From the NCBI GenBank assembly GCA_014382245.1, contig JACNKC010000079.1:1-42598 (forward strand): DNA of 42,598 nucleotides, in the 5' to 3' direction. This DNA comes from Pseudomonadota bacterium. GTDB lineage: Bacteria > Desulfobacterota > Binatia > UBA1149. The translations under genes were made by a program, and so were the position numbers. The notes below the pieces were generated by a model that ran no database searches, was not told where the DNA came from, and saw nothing but the letters and a program-made list of their open reading frames with translations. Of the stretch, positions 16,329-25,068 are shown piece after piece (the first letter of the stretch is position 1; every line of letters starts with the position of its first letter).

Positions 16329-17189
16329 ATGGGGAGGGCAGCACAAGAGCAGGCCGTGGGCGTGGACGCCGGCGCTACCTTGCTCAAGCTCGTGCTGCGC
16401 GCGGCCGACGGCAGCGAGCAGCGGCACTTACTGCCCGGACGTGAAGTGGCCGCCGCCGTGGAGTTGGCGAGCGGGGCCGACCCGTCCCGCCTGGGTATCA
16501 CCGGCGGTGGCGCCGAGGGATTTACCCGTCGGTGGATCGAAGCTCACCCCCGGCAAGCCCGGTCGCCCGAAGCCCGGCGCTGCGAAGAGTTCGAGTCCTG
16601 GGCGGCAGGCGCCCGGTCGCTGATCGAGGCGGGCCGGATCGACAGCAGCTTTCCTTTTCTGCTCGCGTCGGTGGGTACCGGTACCTCGGTGTTGCTGGTC
16701 AACAGCGACAGCGTGCACCGGGTGGGAGGCACGGCGCTGGGAGGCGGCACCTTCCTCGGACTGGTGAGCGTGCTGGCCGGTGCCCGCGACTTTGCGGCCG
16801 CGGTTGCGCTCGCGGCCGCCGGCGATCGAAAGAACGTGGATCTCCTGGTCAAGGACGTTTACCGCGACAGCAAAGAGCTGCCGCTGCCCGGCGACTTGAA
16901 CGCTGCGTCCTTCGGCAAGATAACCTCTGATGGCCCCGAGCCCGTTGCGGCCGACCTCGCCAACTCGGCCGCCGCGCTGGTGGCCGAGAACATAGCCCTG
17001 CTTTGTCACGGCATGGCCGTTGCCGCGGGAGTGGACACGGTGGTGTACGGTGGCGCCACGCTGCGTGACAACCCGGCACTGGTGAGCGTGCTCACCGAGG
17101 TGTCGGCAGCCGTCGGCCTGCGAGCGGTGGTGCCGGCCAATGGCGAGTTCACCGGCGCACTGGGCGCGCTCGAACTGGCTGCAACGTAG
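16329..17189 (+). CDS. coaW: Type II pantothenate kinase-like protein
   Basis: 286 residues with an ASKHA (actin/hexokinase) fold. Phosphate-1 loop GVDAGATLLKLVL lies near residues 11-23; the middle holds SVGTGTSVLLV and the diagnostic GGTALGGGTFLGL; the C-terminus holds YGGATLRDNP and PANGEFTGALGAL. These match type II pantothenate kinases (eukaryotic PanK and staphylococcal CoaW), which phosphorylate pantothenate in the first step of CoA synthesis in the cytoplasm. The frame is open to 16260, but ATG 16329 starts just ahead of the first conserved strand. It is divergent from the FG-GAP lipoprotein. A related ASKHA sugar or amide kinase is possible, but the GGTALGGGT block makes PanK-II the best call. 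Confidence 0.85.
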   Translation: MGRAAQEQAVGVDAGATLLKLVLRAADGSEQRHLLPGREVAAAVELASGADPSRLGITGGGAEGFTRRWIEAHPRQARSPEARRCEEFESWAAGARSLIEAGRIDSSFPFLLASVGTGTSVLLVNSDSVHRVGGTALGGGTFLGLVSVLAGARDFAAAVALAAAGDRKNVDLLVKDVYRDSKELPLPGDLNAASFGKITSDGPEPVAADLANSAAALVAENIALLCHGMAVAAGVDTVVYGGATLRDNPALVSVLTEVSAAVGLRAVVPANGEFTGALGALELAAT

Positions 17190-17224
17190 TTCTGTGCCGA
17201 ACGCCCAAGGTCAACAAGGCGCAG

Positions 17225-18916
17225 TCAAGGATAATTCTTGTCAATGTGATCCTCGCCGTGGCACTCAAGATAGCAGGTCCCCGCGCGACTGCCGTTGTCC
17301 TGGAAAAACAAGTCCCCCTGGGAGTTGGGTAGTACCTCGTTCAGGTTGAAATTTACGAGGTGGGAGTTGTTGATCGTGCTGCTGGTGCCCGCCGCGACAC
17401 CGTGAGGGTCGTGGCAGGTAGCACAGGAAGTCGTTTCTTTTTCAATATGCTTGCTGTGTTCCGAGAATGATTCGTCACCGAGAATACTGCTGCGACTGTG
17501 GCACTTGTAGCAGAGCGAGTAAGTCTGAAAGTTTTCGCTTGAACCGTCGGTCAGGGTGTATTCACGTTCGAGCAGCTGTGGCCAGTTCGATCCGTGCGGG
17601 CCAGCGGGTCCGTTCCCCCCGGCTCCCGGGCCGTTGTCGTTATTGTGGCAGTCGCTGCAGTAGATCTGCGAACCCTCGTTCAGTGGGGCTATGAGGCTGG
17701 GCACGTCCGGGTTGCGGCCCGGCCCGGCCACGGGATGAAAGGAAGAAGCACTGGTATCAAACCTGGCTGACAGGTCGGGTTCGAAGGATTGTCTCTGGAT
17801 GACCGTGGTTGTGTCGTTCATGTGGCAGCGCAGGCACACCTCGTATTCGAAGCGTGCACCGTCGATCGACAGTCCCTGGATATCGACACCCGGGGCGCCT
17901 TCCAAGGCTCCGCTTGCGAAGGGAGCCGAGGCCGATGAGCCGTTGGCCGAGTGGGGATCGTGACAGTCCTGGCATTCAACGTGACGCGGCATCGTAACAG
18001 GGTCTTCGGTCGGATCGTGTACCCAGGCACTTGCGTCGACCGGGTGGGCTGAAAATTTCTGCAACGTGGTTGCTATGTCGACGGCGGTCACGCTGCCTGA
18101 GTGGCAGGCCAGGCAGCCGTCTTCCTCGGTAGAGCTTGTCAGCAGGCGCCGCGGTTGTGCCGCCGAGTGCGAGGCGTGACACCCGTAGCAGGCGTTCTCG
18201 GCAGTGGTTACTCCGTCGCTTACCGGCCACGGGTCGGGCCCGGCACCGTTCCAGGTCGCGCTGGAAGTCGCGTGGGCCGAGGCCTGCCAGCCGGTCAGCT
18301 GGTGGCAACTGGTACACAGTGCGGCATACGAATCGGCCATGACGAGGAAGTCAGGGTTGCCGGTTCCGTGTGGTTCGTGGCAGGCGGTACACTGCAGTTG
18401 ACCGCTGGCGTCAAGATGTACCGGCCCGGCCGACAGCAACGCGGGGTCAACCAGTTCCTGGTTACCGCCGGTTATAGCATCGGTGTACGAAAACGAGACG
18501 GGGTGGTCGTCCGAGAGATCGGTGGTTATGTCGGCTCTTCCCGAGACGGTTTCCTGGAGCCCTAGCGGCGGAGAGCCGAGTACAGTGCCCAACGCGATCG
18601 TGCCGTCGTGGCAACTCAGGCACAGCTTGGAGGCCCCCGTGGGTTGCCCGGGCGATGCCGCCAGGGTGGAGCTCGAGTAGGGTTCGTAGCTTAGAGAAGG
18701 CAGCAGGCGGTTCCACAAGGGAGTAGCGGGCGAGGCGTTGTGGGGAGTGTGGCAGAATATGCAGACCTCGTCTTCGCCCACCGCTGTCGGGCCGGGCCCG
18801 CTGATCGACAGGTCGTGTGGACTGTTCACGATGTCGGCCCTGGCCCCCGTGGTCAACAGGGCAGCCGCGGTCAGGATAAGCAACGGTAGCGGGCAAGCCT
18901 GGATAGTGTGTTTCAT
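17225..18916 (-). CDS. Large multiheme cytochrome c (11 CXXCH plus one CX3CH)
   Basis: 563 residues with a cleavable signal peptide (MKHTIQACPLPLLILT to about TGARAD). Heme sites in order: CIFCH, CLSCH, CTACH, CTSCH, CYGCH, CLACH, CQDCH, CLRCH, CSDCH, CYKCH, CATCH and a final expanded CYLECH. Many are followed by DPHG/EPHG/TPHN, typical of doubled-CXXCH (paired-heme) cytochromes. The N-terminal third resembles the whole of the tetraheme protein at 25069 (CHTPHN, PLW, ASKLCLSCHDG, DDHPVSF). It should sit in the periplasm or outside the cell as an electron carrier. ATG 18916 overlaps the preceding NHL gene's stop (ATGA). It is the last gene of the cluster; no clear terminator is visible in the 35 bases before the convergent coaW end. 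Confidence 0.9.
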   Translation of the reverse strand: MKHTIQACPLPLLILTAAALLTTGARADIVNSPHDLSISGPGPTAVGEDEVCIFCHTPHNASPATPLWNRLLPSLSYEPYSSSTLAASPGQPTGASKLCLSCHDGTIALGTVLGSPPLGLQETVSGRADITTDLSDDHPVSFSYTDAITGGNQELVDPALLSAGPVHLDASGQLQCTACHEPHGTGNPDFLVMADSYAALCTSCHQLTGWQASAHATSSATWNGAGPDPWPVSDGVTTAENACYGCHASHSAAQPRRLLTSSTEEDGCLACHSGSVTAVDIATTLQKFSAHPVDASAWVHDPTEDPVTMPRHVECQDCHDPHSANGSSASAPFASGALEGAPGVDIQGLSIDGARFEYEVCLRCHMNDTTTVIQRQSFEPDLSARFDTSASSFHPVAGPGRNPDVPSLIAPLNEGSQIYCSDCHNNDNGPGAGGNGPAGPHGSNWPQLLEREYTLTDGSSENFQTYSLCYKCHSRSSILGDESFSEHSKHIEKETTSCATCHDPHGVAAGTSSTINNSHLVNFNLNEVLPNSQGDLFFQDNGSRAGTCYLECHGEDHIDKNYP

Positions 18917-20001
18917 TGCCGGGCCCCCGTTGGATCGTTCCCGGCCCCGGGCGGCTGCGATGGGTCGAAGGCCTGTACTCGGGCGTTGAAAGAGTCGCTC
19001 ACCCACACCCTGTCGCCCGAGTCGACGAACAGGCCGGCCGGGAGGTTGAACTGCCCTGTTCCCGTTCCGGCGTGGCCGAAGGACAGCAACAGGGTGCCGT
19101 CGGGGTCGAATACCTGCACGTTGTCGAATCCGGCGTCGGCCACGTAGAGCCTGCCCGAGGAGTCGCTGCCTATTCCCTTGGGTCTCGCAAAGTCACCGGC
19201 CCCGTCGCCCGGACCGCCGAAGGACCCGAGCCAGTTCCCGTCACCGTCGAACAGTTGAACGCGGAAGTTGAGAGAGTCGGAAACGGCGATTCCACCGCCG
19301 GGAGTCGTGGCCACGTGGGTCGGCCCGTTGAACTGCCCGGGACCTGTTCCGCGCGTACCCACCCCACCGGCCAGTCGACCGTCAAGGTCGAAAAACTGCA
19401 CGCGGCAAGCGAGGGTGTCGACCACGTAGAGGGTCTGCTCGTCGGCCGACAATGCCAGCCCCGCTGGGCGTTCAAGTACGCCCTCACCGAGCTGCCCAGC
19501 CGGCCTCCCCAATGAATCGTAGACCAGGACCGTGCCCAACACGGAGTCGGCCACCCAGGTGGTTCCGTCGCCGGCCACGGCAACGCCCACCGGCGAGCGA
19601 AGTCGATCCGAAGCGGCCGCGCCCAGGCGCCTGTACACGGCCGCCTCGAGATCGAAGAAGTGTACGGTCGGTATGCCTGGATCGGCTACCGCCAGCAGGC
19701 CGCTCACCGAGCGGGCCACGGCGGCAGGCCTGACCATGTGGGAAGGCTCGCTTCCAAACAGCAGCTTGCTGATCCTCGAAGATATGCTCTTTTCGCTTGC
19801 CGAGATCGCTGCACCGCGTAGCTGCCCGGCCCACACCAGCCTGGCCGTCTCCGGTGGCGACGGCCATACCACGGCGGCCCCAGGATCGGGGGTCTGCAGT
19901 AGTGGAGCGGGTAAGCGCGGGCCGCAACCGGCGAGCCCGGGCAGCAGTGAAAGCAAGAGCAAGGCGGGCGGACAGAGCAACAGCGGGTAGCGTGCAGCCA
20001 T
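18913..20001 (-). CDS. NHL-repeat beta-propeller lipoprotein
   Basis: 362 residues. The lipoprotein signal ends LLPGLAGC, giving a lipidated Cys26. At least five NHL units are visible by their paired pattern of a (R)P-x-G-x-A/V turn and a D-x-x-x-x-R-V-Q-x-F strand, for example RPAGLALSADEQTLYVVDT, RVQFFDLDG, RVQLFDGDG, RPKGIGSDSSGRLYVAD and RVQAFDPS. They would make a six-bladed propeller used for binding or scaffolding, with no catalytic motif. ATG 20001 is preferred over the upstream frame because the signal peptide follows directly. The neighbouring barrel and multiheme genes make an outer-membrane scaffold role for an electron conduit plausible. Confidence 0.85.
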   Translation of the reverse strand: MAARYPLLLCPPALLLLSLLPGLAGCGPRLPAPLLQTPDPGAAVVWPSPPETARLVWAGQLRGAAISASEKSISSRISKLLFGSEPSHMVRPAAVARSVSGLLAVADPGIPTVHFFDLEAAVYRRLGAAASDRLRSPVGVAVAGDGTTWVADSVLGTVLVYDSLGRPAGQLGEGVLERPAGLALSADEQTLYVVDTLACRVQFFDLDGRLAGGVGTRGTGPGQFNGPTHVATTPGGGIAVSDSLNFRVQLFDGDGNWLGSFGGPGDGAGDFARPKGIGSDSSGRLYVADAGFDNVQVFDPDGTLLLSFGHAGTGTGQFNLPAGLFVDSGDRVWVSDSFNARVQAFDPSQPPGAGNDPTGARQ

Positions 20002-20005
20002 GGTT

Positions 20006-21988
20006 TCAGTATTTCCTCCTCGCGCGGATGAATACACGGTCGGCGGTTTCTTCGTCGCCGCGGTCGCGCGACAGGCGCGAAAGGTTGAGTCCTGCTTGGA
20101 CTTCGAGCTTGCGCCAGCGCCAGGTCACCTTGGCCCTTGTTCCGAACGAATCGCTGTCGTTGAGCCCCGGGGAGGGTCCCCCGCGCCAGCGTTCCTGCCG
20201 GTATTCCGCCTTGAGTTCCCCTCTTGTCCGCTGAGATAGCCGACCGCTGACCACAAGCGCGGCCGACAGGCGGCGAATTTTTTCGTCACTGTCGTTGTAG
20301 ACTTGCTCGGCGTGGCGGGTCGACAACCTCGACCGCCAGCGCGAACCCGGGGGCGTGTACACCGCCAGCGTTTGCGAAAGGGTATCCCAGGATACGAAGC
20401 TCGAATCATCGTGTGCTGCTTCAACGGCGGCCGACGACCAGGTACCCCGCCAGCGAATCCCGGTCGAGTATCGCTTGCGGTCTTCCAGTTCGGCGCCCGG
20501 GTCTCCGCGTTCAAGCGTTTGCCTGCTGTCACCAAAGTCTGTGTACAGCGATAAGTTCTTCCATAGCCTGAGGGTGGCGCCGGCACTGAGCGAGCGGGTG
20601 AGAATATCGCTCGTGGCAACCGGGCTGTAGTCATAGTCGACCAGTACGGTCGAGCCGTCGGGTATGTCGCCGGTGGCTATGCTGGTGATCTCGGTTATTC
20701 GGCCCCTTACCGTTACCAGGTAATCGTCGCCCTCGTCGTACACGGTGACCCCGGAGGAGTCGGTAATAAAAATAGCGCTTGTGTCCACGTTGGTGTGGCC
20801 CAGTTCCGCGGCGACGTCGTGGGAAAGAAAAAGACTTTCGTCGAACACCTGGATGGTGTCTGCGGTCGGGCGGTTGCGAGCCAGTTCGGCGTGCGGGGTG
20901 ACCCTCAGTGAGAGGTGGCCCCACCGGCCGAGACGCTTACTGTAATTCTCCGAAAGACGAAAACCCCAGGTGTCGTGTTTGCCGAATGACGCGTCTTCGA
21001 GGCGCGCGTAAAATTCCGGCTTGCTCGACAGGCTATCATAGAGCTTGTGGTCCAGTGACAGCGCGAGGTTCATGTTGTCGGTCGACTGGCTGCCCACGTC
21101 GTTGTGCTGGAAGTCCAGGCGGTAGCGCCCGTTCAGGTTCTGCCGATGCCGCCAGGAAAGACCCGCCGATACGCTGGCGTTGTTGCGCGTGGAGAGGTCG
21201 GACTGGCGGTTGAGCCGGACGTTGGTCCTCAGGGTCTGCGCCTCCCCGAAGCTGTTGTAGGCGGTGGCGGATAGGGACTGCCGGGACTCGTTGATGCCGC
21301 GTACGACACGGTCGGTGAGCTGGTAGTGAAGCTCTCCGTTTCGCGTTGTTCCCCTTTTCCATGGCAGGCGGAAACTGAACTCGTCGCCTCGTTCATTGAT
21401 GTCGGAACCCGATCCGTTGCCCCTGCGTTTGCGGTGAGTGTAGTTCATGAGCAGCGATACCGGTCGCGAACGCCAGCGGGCAGACAGAGCGTAGATTTCG
21501 CTGTCCAGCTCATAGGTTCGCGCGAAACTACGGTTCACCTCTACCCTTTCGACTTTTCCGTGCTGGGAGAATCCGTAGGCGTGTTCGTCGAGGAAACTGA
21601 GTCTCCAGTCTCCGCCGAGCAGCAGCCGGGCGCCGCGGCCGTAGTCGTCGTCGCCGCTGTTGCTGAGTCCCTCGATCGCCCTTAGTTTTATGCCGGCCTT
21701 CCAAGCCAGGAAGCGGGGGTGATAAGAATAACCGCGGGTGTCTACGCGCAGGATTTCTTCGAGAACCGCGTAACGGGATTCGAAAGAAGTGGCGGAACCC
21801 GGGCGCCGTCGTTCCTGGCCGCCGGCGTCGGCCACCAGCTCTACCCAGCCGCTCATGTCGGTCAGGGCGAAGGGCCTGATCGCGGCCGACGGATAGGGAC
21901 CAGTGGCGGCCGCGGCGTTGTCCGGCTGGACACCTGCCGCCAGGATGAGCGCGGTCGCGAGCGACAGCGAAAAATCCGGCGGCTTCAT
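20006..21988 (-). CDS. Large outer-membrane beta-barrel, probable porin of a cytochrome conduit
   Basis: 660 residues. Signal peptide MKPPDFSLSLATALIL to about NAAAATG; the mature chain is almost wholly alternating beta-strand pattern with charged turns (SLLMNYTHRKRR, NLNGRYRLDFQHND, HLSLRVTPHAEL, SLSAGATLRLWKNLSLYTDFGDSR), enough for 24 or more strands. It ends RARRKY, an aromatic terminus as BAM substrates have. ATG 21988 overlaps the stop of the pentaheme lipoprotein gene (ATGA). Size, barrel pattern and cytochrome neighbours fit the MtrB/OmbB role of a sheath around a heme wire through the outer membrane. I do not see direct MtrB sequence motifs such as an N-terminal CXXC, so it is an analogue by context. 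Confidence 0.75.
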   Translation of the reverse strand: MKPPDFSLSLATALILAAGVQPDNAAAATGPYPSAAIRPFALTDMSGWVELVADAGGQERRRPGSATSFESRYAVLEEILRVDTRGYSYHPRFLAWKAGIKLRAIEGLSNSGDDDYGRGARLLLGGDWRLSFLDEHAYGFSQHGKVERVEVNRSFARTYELDSEIYALSARWRSRPVSLLMNYTHRKRRGNGSGSDINERGDEFSFRLPWKRGTTRNGELHYQLTDRVVRGINESRQSLSATAYNSFGEAQTLRTNVRLNRQSDLSTRNNASVSAGLSWRHRQNLNGRYRLDFQHNDVGSQSTDNMNLALSLDHKLYDSLSSKPEFYARLEDASFGKHDTWGFRLSENYSKRLGRWGHLSLRVTPHAELARNRPTADTIQVFDESLFLSHDVAAELGHTNVDTSAIFITDSSGVTVYDEGDDYLVTVRGRITEITSIATGDIPDGSTVLVDYDYSPVATSDILTRSLSAGATLRLWKNLSLYTDFGDSRQTLERGDPGAELEDRKRYSTGIRWRGTWSSAAVEAAHDDSSFVSWDTLSQTLAVYTPPGSRWRSRLSTRHAEQVYNDSDEKIRRLSAALVVSGRLSQRTRGELKAEYRQERWRGGPSPGLNDSDSFGTRAKVTWRWRKLEVQAGLNLSRLSRDRGDEETADRVFIRARRKY

Positions 21989-22560
21989 TCGGTTTTCTCC
22001 CGCAGCAGCGCCGGCCCGTGGCCGGCGTGGGGGGCGTGGCAGTCCAGGCAGGCGTCCCCGTAGCGTACCAAGTGGCCGACCAAGGCGGGAAAGGTGTCGT
22101 TGTCGTGGCAGGCCGTGCACAGGGCTGGCGTTGTGTCGACGAGAAGGCTGGGTAAAGCCGAGCGGTGGGGGTCGTGGCAGGTTCGGCACTGGCTCGACGC
22201 GGCGGGCGCGTGACGGGAGCGACCGGGAAATTCGTCGGGATCGTGGCAGCTGTCACACAGTTCGCTGGTCGAAGAGACGAGCTCGTTGGCGTTCACCGAG
22301 TCGTGGCACGAAGTACAGAACCGGCGCGAATAGGGCCCGTGTATAGAACCCGTAAACACCGGTTGGGTGGGTGAAACCTCGGGGAGCGGGGCCAGCCGTG
22401 GAGGAGCTACGGCGTTAGCCAGCGGAGAGCCGGGAGGAGGCACCCCGTCAAAAAAGGTACTGAGAACCCCGTAGCGCTGTTCGGCACTACCGCAGGCCCC
22501 GGCACCTAGCAGCATCAACAGGCAGAGACCTGTTACCGCCCTGCTTCCGTTACTCGGCAT
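21985..22560 (-). CDS. Pentaheme cytochrome c lipoprotein
   Basis: 191 residues. Hydrophobic N-terminus ending GAGAC gives a probable lipidated Cys23. After a proline-rich linker come five heme sites: CTSCH, CDSCH, CRTCH, CTACH and CLDCH, several followed by DPHR or APHA. Distal histidines (RHAP, GHLVRYGDA, HAGHG) could complete bis-His ligation. It overlaps the upstream multiheme gene by 11 bases and the downstream barrel gene by 4 bases, so a stoichiometric complex is likely. With the barrel it could form the periplasm-facing heme wire. An outer-membrane surface position is equally possible from the lipobox alone. Confidence 0.88.
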   Translation of the reverse strand: MPSNGSRAVTGLCLLMLLGAGACGSAEQRYGVLSTFFDGVPPPGSPLANAVAPPRLAPLPEVSPTQPVFTGSIHGPYSRRFCTSCHDSVNANELVSSTSELCDSCHDPDEFPGRSRHAPAASSQCRTCHDPHRSALPSLLVDTTPALCTACHDNDTFPALVGHLVRYGDACLDCHAPHAGHGPALLREKTE

Positions 22561-23887
22561 CGCGCTTGTATTCTCGCAGGTTGTGGCAACCCGGTGAGCA
22601 GGCGCCGCCGTTTGCCGAAGGGATAAAGTTCAAGGGCATGTCCCACTTGCCGTAGGGCACGCTGTCGCTGATGTGGAAGGGGTTATTGCTGGCGTGGGTG
22701 GCGTGACACGCTCGGCAGGTGTGACCCCTCGGCTCTCGCCTGCTGTGCACAAAATGAAGGTTGCGGTCGGCATCGCGAAACAGGGTCGCGGTTTCGGTGG
22801 TCGGGGCATTGACCATACCGGGGTCGTGGCAGTTGAAACAGAGCCCGTAGTCTTCGATGTCAAACGGGGCGTAAAAGCGGTCGGGGTAGGTACCGGCCAG
22901 CAGGCTGAAGTTCTCGCTCCCGTGGGGCTGGTGGCAGCCGGTGCAGTTGCCTTCCTGCAGGGGACCGTGCCAGTACCGGTTGGCTTGCATCATCGCCCCG
23001 ATACCGGCCAGCGGGGTAGTGTGCCCGTCCTCGACTGCTTGCTGGTGACAGCCAAGACACAGGTCTAGTTGGGTGGCGAGCAGCAGGGAAGGCTGCGAGG
23101 ACGCGTGGGGAGAATGGCAGGAAGTGCAGCCCGGTGCGGGGCCGTTCACGCGGTGATCTACCGGCGAGTGTTCCCACGTGCTCGCGACTTCTTCGTGGCA
23201 GCGCACGCACAGGGCATCGCCGCTGTCGATCAAAAGGGGCTCGTGGTCGCCGGCGTGGGACGCGTGGCAGTCCGGGCAAGCGGCTTCATGGCGGTGCGAC
23301 TCGCTCGTGATGTCGGCTAACTTTTGCTCGTGGCACATGGCGCAGAGCTCGTCGCCATCGGCCTTGAGCAGGGCCCGGTGGCGGGATCGATGGGGCTCGT
23401 GGCAGGCGAGGCAGTTGCCCGATGCTACCGGCCCATGCCGGTGTTTGCCTGACAACAGCGTGCCCTGGTCGTGGCAGGAAGTACATAGTTCGCGCTCGTC
23501 ATTTCCCCTGAGGATAGCCGGTTGGTCGCCACCGTGGGGGTCGTGGCAACCGACACAGGTTTCTTCGAGCGCGCCGTGAACAAAAATTTCTTTTGAGCCG
23601 GCGGCGACCTGGTCTGCGTGGCAGTCCTGGCACAGGGCAGGCGATTGGTCGACGCTGAACTCGTGGGCGGTACCGTTCTGTAGGTGGCAGTCTTGGCAGC
23701 GGTTGCGCAGGTCATCGAAGTGAACGTGCTCCGTGGCTCGCTTGTCGGCGTGACAGCCTCCTATCGAGCAGTCGCTTCCCTCGAGCAGTCTTGGCGGTAG
23801 CACAGCCGCTTCTCCAGGCGAGGCGAGCATTATCGCAGCGAACGAGAGAAGGCGCAGGGCGGTCGTGAACACGGCACGCGCGGTCAT
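22550..23887 (-). CDS. Large multiheme cytochrome c (13 CXXCH plus CX4CH and CX3CH)
   Basis: About 445 residues with a signal peptide (MTARAVFTTALRLLSFA to about GEAA). Heme sites in order: an expanded CSIGGCH, then CQDCH, CQDCH, CVGCH, CTSCH, CLACH, CAMCH, CPDCH, CVRCH, CTSCH, CLGCH, CTGCH, CFNCH, CRACH and a final expanded CSPGCH. That is 13 canonical and two atypical sites, so up to 15 hemes. Regular spacing with DPHG/EPHR/SPHA after every second site marks the paired-heme class of secreted or periplasmic wires. An in-frame GTG at 23917 gives ten more N-terminal residues; ATG 23887 was chosen for the tighter signal peptide. It lies directly upstream of the pentaheme lipoprotein and barrel. 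Confidence 0.9.
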   Translation of the reverse strand: MTARAVFTTALRLLSFAAIMLASPGEAAVLPPRLLEGSDCSIGGCHADKRATEHVHFDDLRNRCQDCHLQNGTAHEFSVDQSPALCQDCHADQVAAGSKEIFVHGALEETCVGCHDPHGGDQPAILRGNDERELCTSCHDQGTLLSGKHRHGPVASGNCLACHEPHRSRHRALLKADGDELCAMCHEQKLADITSESHRHEAACPDCHASHAGDHEPLLIDSGDALCVRCHEEVASTWEHSPVDHRVNGPAPGCTSCHSPHASSQPSLLLATQLDLCLGCHQQAVEDGHTTPLAGIGAMMQANRYWHGPLQEGNCTGCHQPHGSENFSLLAGTYPDRFYAPFDIEDYGLCFNCHDPGMVNAPTTETATLFRDADRNLHFVHSRREPRGHTCRACHATHASNNPFHISDSVPYGKWDMPLNFIPSANGGACSPGCHNLREYKRDAE

Positions 23888-23934
23888 CCCTCCCCTGGCC
23901 GGCCTTGTACGGGTCACGTGAGTTTCTATCCCCT

Positions 23935-25041
23935 TCAGGATCCTCCGCCGTCAGGCAGCGGCAACAGGAATCCGTAAACGTTGATCTTGTTTCTTCCGTA
24001 CTGGCTGGCGACCAGCAGCAGGTATTGCAGCGAGTAACCGGGCGCGACCCGGTCGCTGAACAGGTCAACGTTTTCGTAGTCGATTTCAACCTGCGCGGGC
24101 AGGTTTAAATCCCCTGGGCCCGCTCCGGGGCCCCCAAATACAAGCAGCAGGCGGCCGTCCCGGTCGAACAGCTGCAGGTTCTCGAAAGCGGCATCGACAA
24201 CGTAGAGCTGGCCTTGCCTGTCGAGCGCTATTCCCTTGGGTCGAGCAAACTGTCCCGGGGATCGGCCGAGACTGCCAACGTGGTGCAGGTGGTTGCCCGA
24301 AGTGTCGAAAACAGAGATACGAAAATTTCCGGTGTCGCTCACGTAGACCTTTCTATCGAACAGCTCGACGTTGGTCGGCAGGAAGAGTTGACCCTTCCCA
24401 CTTCCTTTCGTCCCGAGGCGGCGGAGTTCTCTCCCGTCGTGGCGGTTGATCAGCACTACCTGCCCGTTGGCGATATCGGTCACGTAGAGGGTGTCGCCTG
24501 CTATGGCCACGTCCGACGGCGTCCAGGCTTCGGGGTCACCGAGGGCTCCCCGGTAGGTGTCGTCGGGTTCGTAGACCATCACCCGCCCCAGTACGGTGTC
24601 GGCCACGTAGCGCGTGCCGTCACCGGCAACCGCGATATTGATCGGCTTGGCCAGCTTGCCCGGGTGGCGGGCACCGAGCTGTCCAGCCTTCTGCTGGGCA
24701 AAATTGTAAGTGACCACGCTGTTAGAGCCGGTATCACATACGAACAAGCTGCCATTGGCGAGCGCGAGGCCGTAGGGCTTGGCGAAGACGGTGTCGGGCT
24801 GTTCCCCGAGGACGAACTTTCGAAATCCACCGCCGCCCGCGCCCATTTCTGTCGCCGACGACCACGAGGCCAGGTGCTGCAAGCGGGGCGTTGATGGGGG
24901 AGGCGGAAAGAACACGGCCGGTCCGCGCTCGGCCTGCGGGCCTTGCTGTGTCGAACAGGCGGCGCAGGCAAGGGCGAGCAGAAGCAGCAGGCCGGGCCCC
25001 CTCACGGGAGCCCGGCCTTTTTTGTAGGGGCGACGCGGCAT
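23935..25041 (-). CDS. NHL-repeat beta-propeller lipoprotein (second copy)
   Basis: 368 residues. A basic start, a short leucine run and LACAAC give a lipoprotein-like signal (Cys26 or Cys29). NHL blades follow: KPYGLALANGSLFVCDT, KPINIAVAGDGTRYVADT, TPSDVAIAGDTLYVTDI, LPTNVELFDRKVYVSDT and RPKGIALDRQGQLYVVD, each with a strand such as RVMVYEPDD or RISVFDTSG. It shares this layout and the phrase AVAGDGTxxVADxVLG with the NHL gene at 18913, so the two are paralogs flanking the cytochrome-barrel core. The C-terminus (SLQYLLLVASQYGRNKINVYG) differs. The start codon region contains a terminator-shaped inverted repeat read on the other strand. Likely a periplasmic or outer-membrane scaffold. Confidence 0.85.
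   Translation of the reverse strand: MPRRPYKKGRAPVRGPGLLLLLALACAACSTQQGPQAERGPAVFFPPPPSTPRLQHLASWSSATEMGAGGGGFRKFVLGEQPDTVFAKPYGLALANGSLFVCDTGSNSVVTYNFAQQKAGQLGARHPGKLAKPINIAVAGDGTRYVADTVLGRVMVYEPDDTYRGALGDPEAWTPSDVAIAGDTLYVTDIANGQVVLINRHDGRELRRLGTKGSGKGQLFLPTNVELFDRKVYVSDTGNFRISVFDTSGNHLHHVGSLGRSPGQFARPKGIALDRQGQLYVVDAAFENLQLFDRDGRLLLVFGGPGAGPGDLNLPAQVEIDYENVDLFSDRVAPGYSLQYLLLVASQYGRNKINVYGFLLPLPDGGGS
24989..25023 (+). terminator. Intrinsic-terminator-shaped hairpin, plus strand, inside the NHL gene start
   Basis: AGGCCGGGC (24989-24997) pairs perfectly with GCCCGGCCT (25010-25018), with a 12-nt loop, and the plus strand continues as a run of six T (25018-25023). This is the classic form of a rho-independent terminator for plus-strand transcription, yet the only gene here is on the minus strand, where the same bases encode KKGRAPVRGPG. 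It may stop antisense transcription or be coincidental. Confidence 0.45.
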
Positions 25042-25068
25042 GCTGTGGCTACGGGTGTCGCTCTCTCC

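Noticed and set aside
14633-16444. Large open frame on the plus strand (about 600 codons) across the FG-GAP gene
   Set aside because: It is antisense to the DxDGDG repeat codons, which create long stop-free opposite frames; its translation is repetitive and matches no family.
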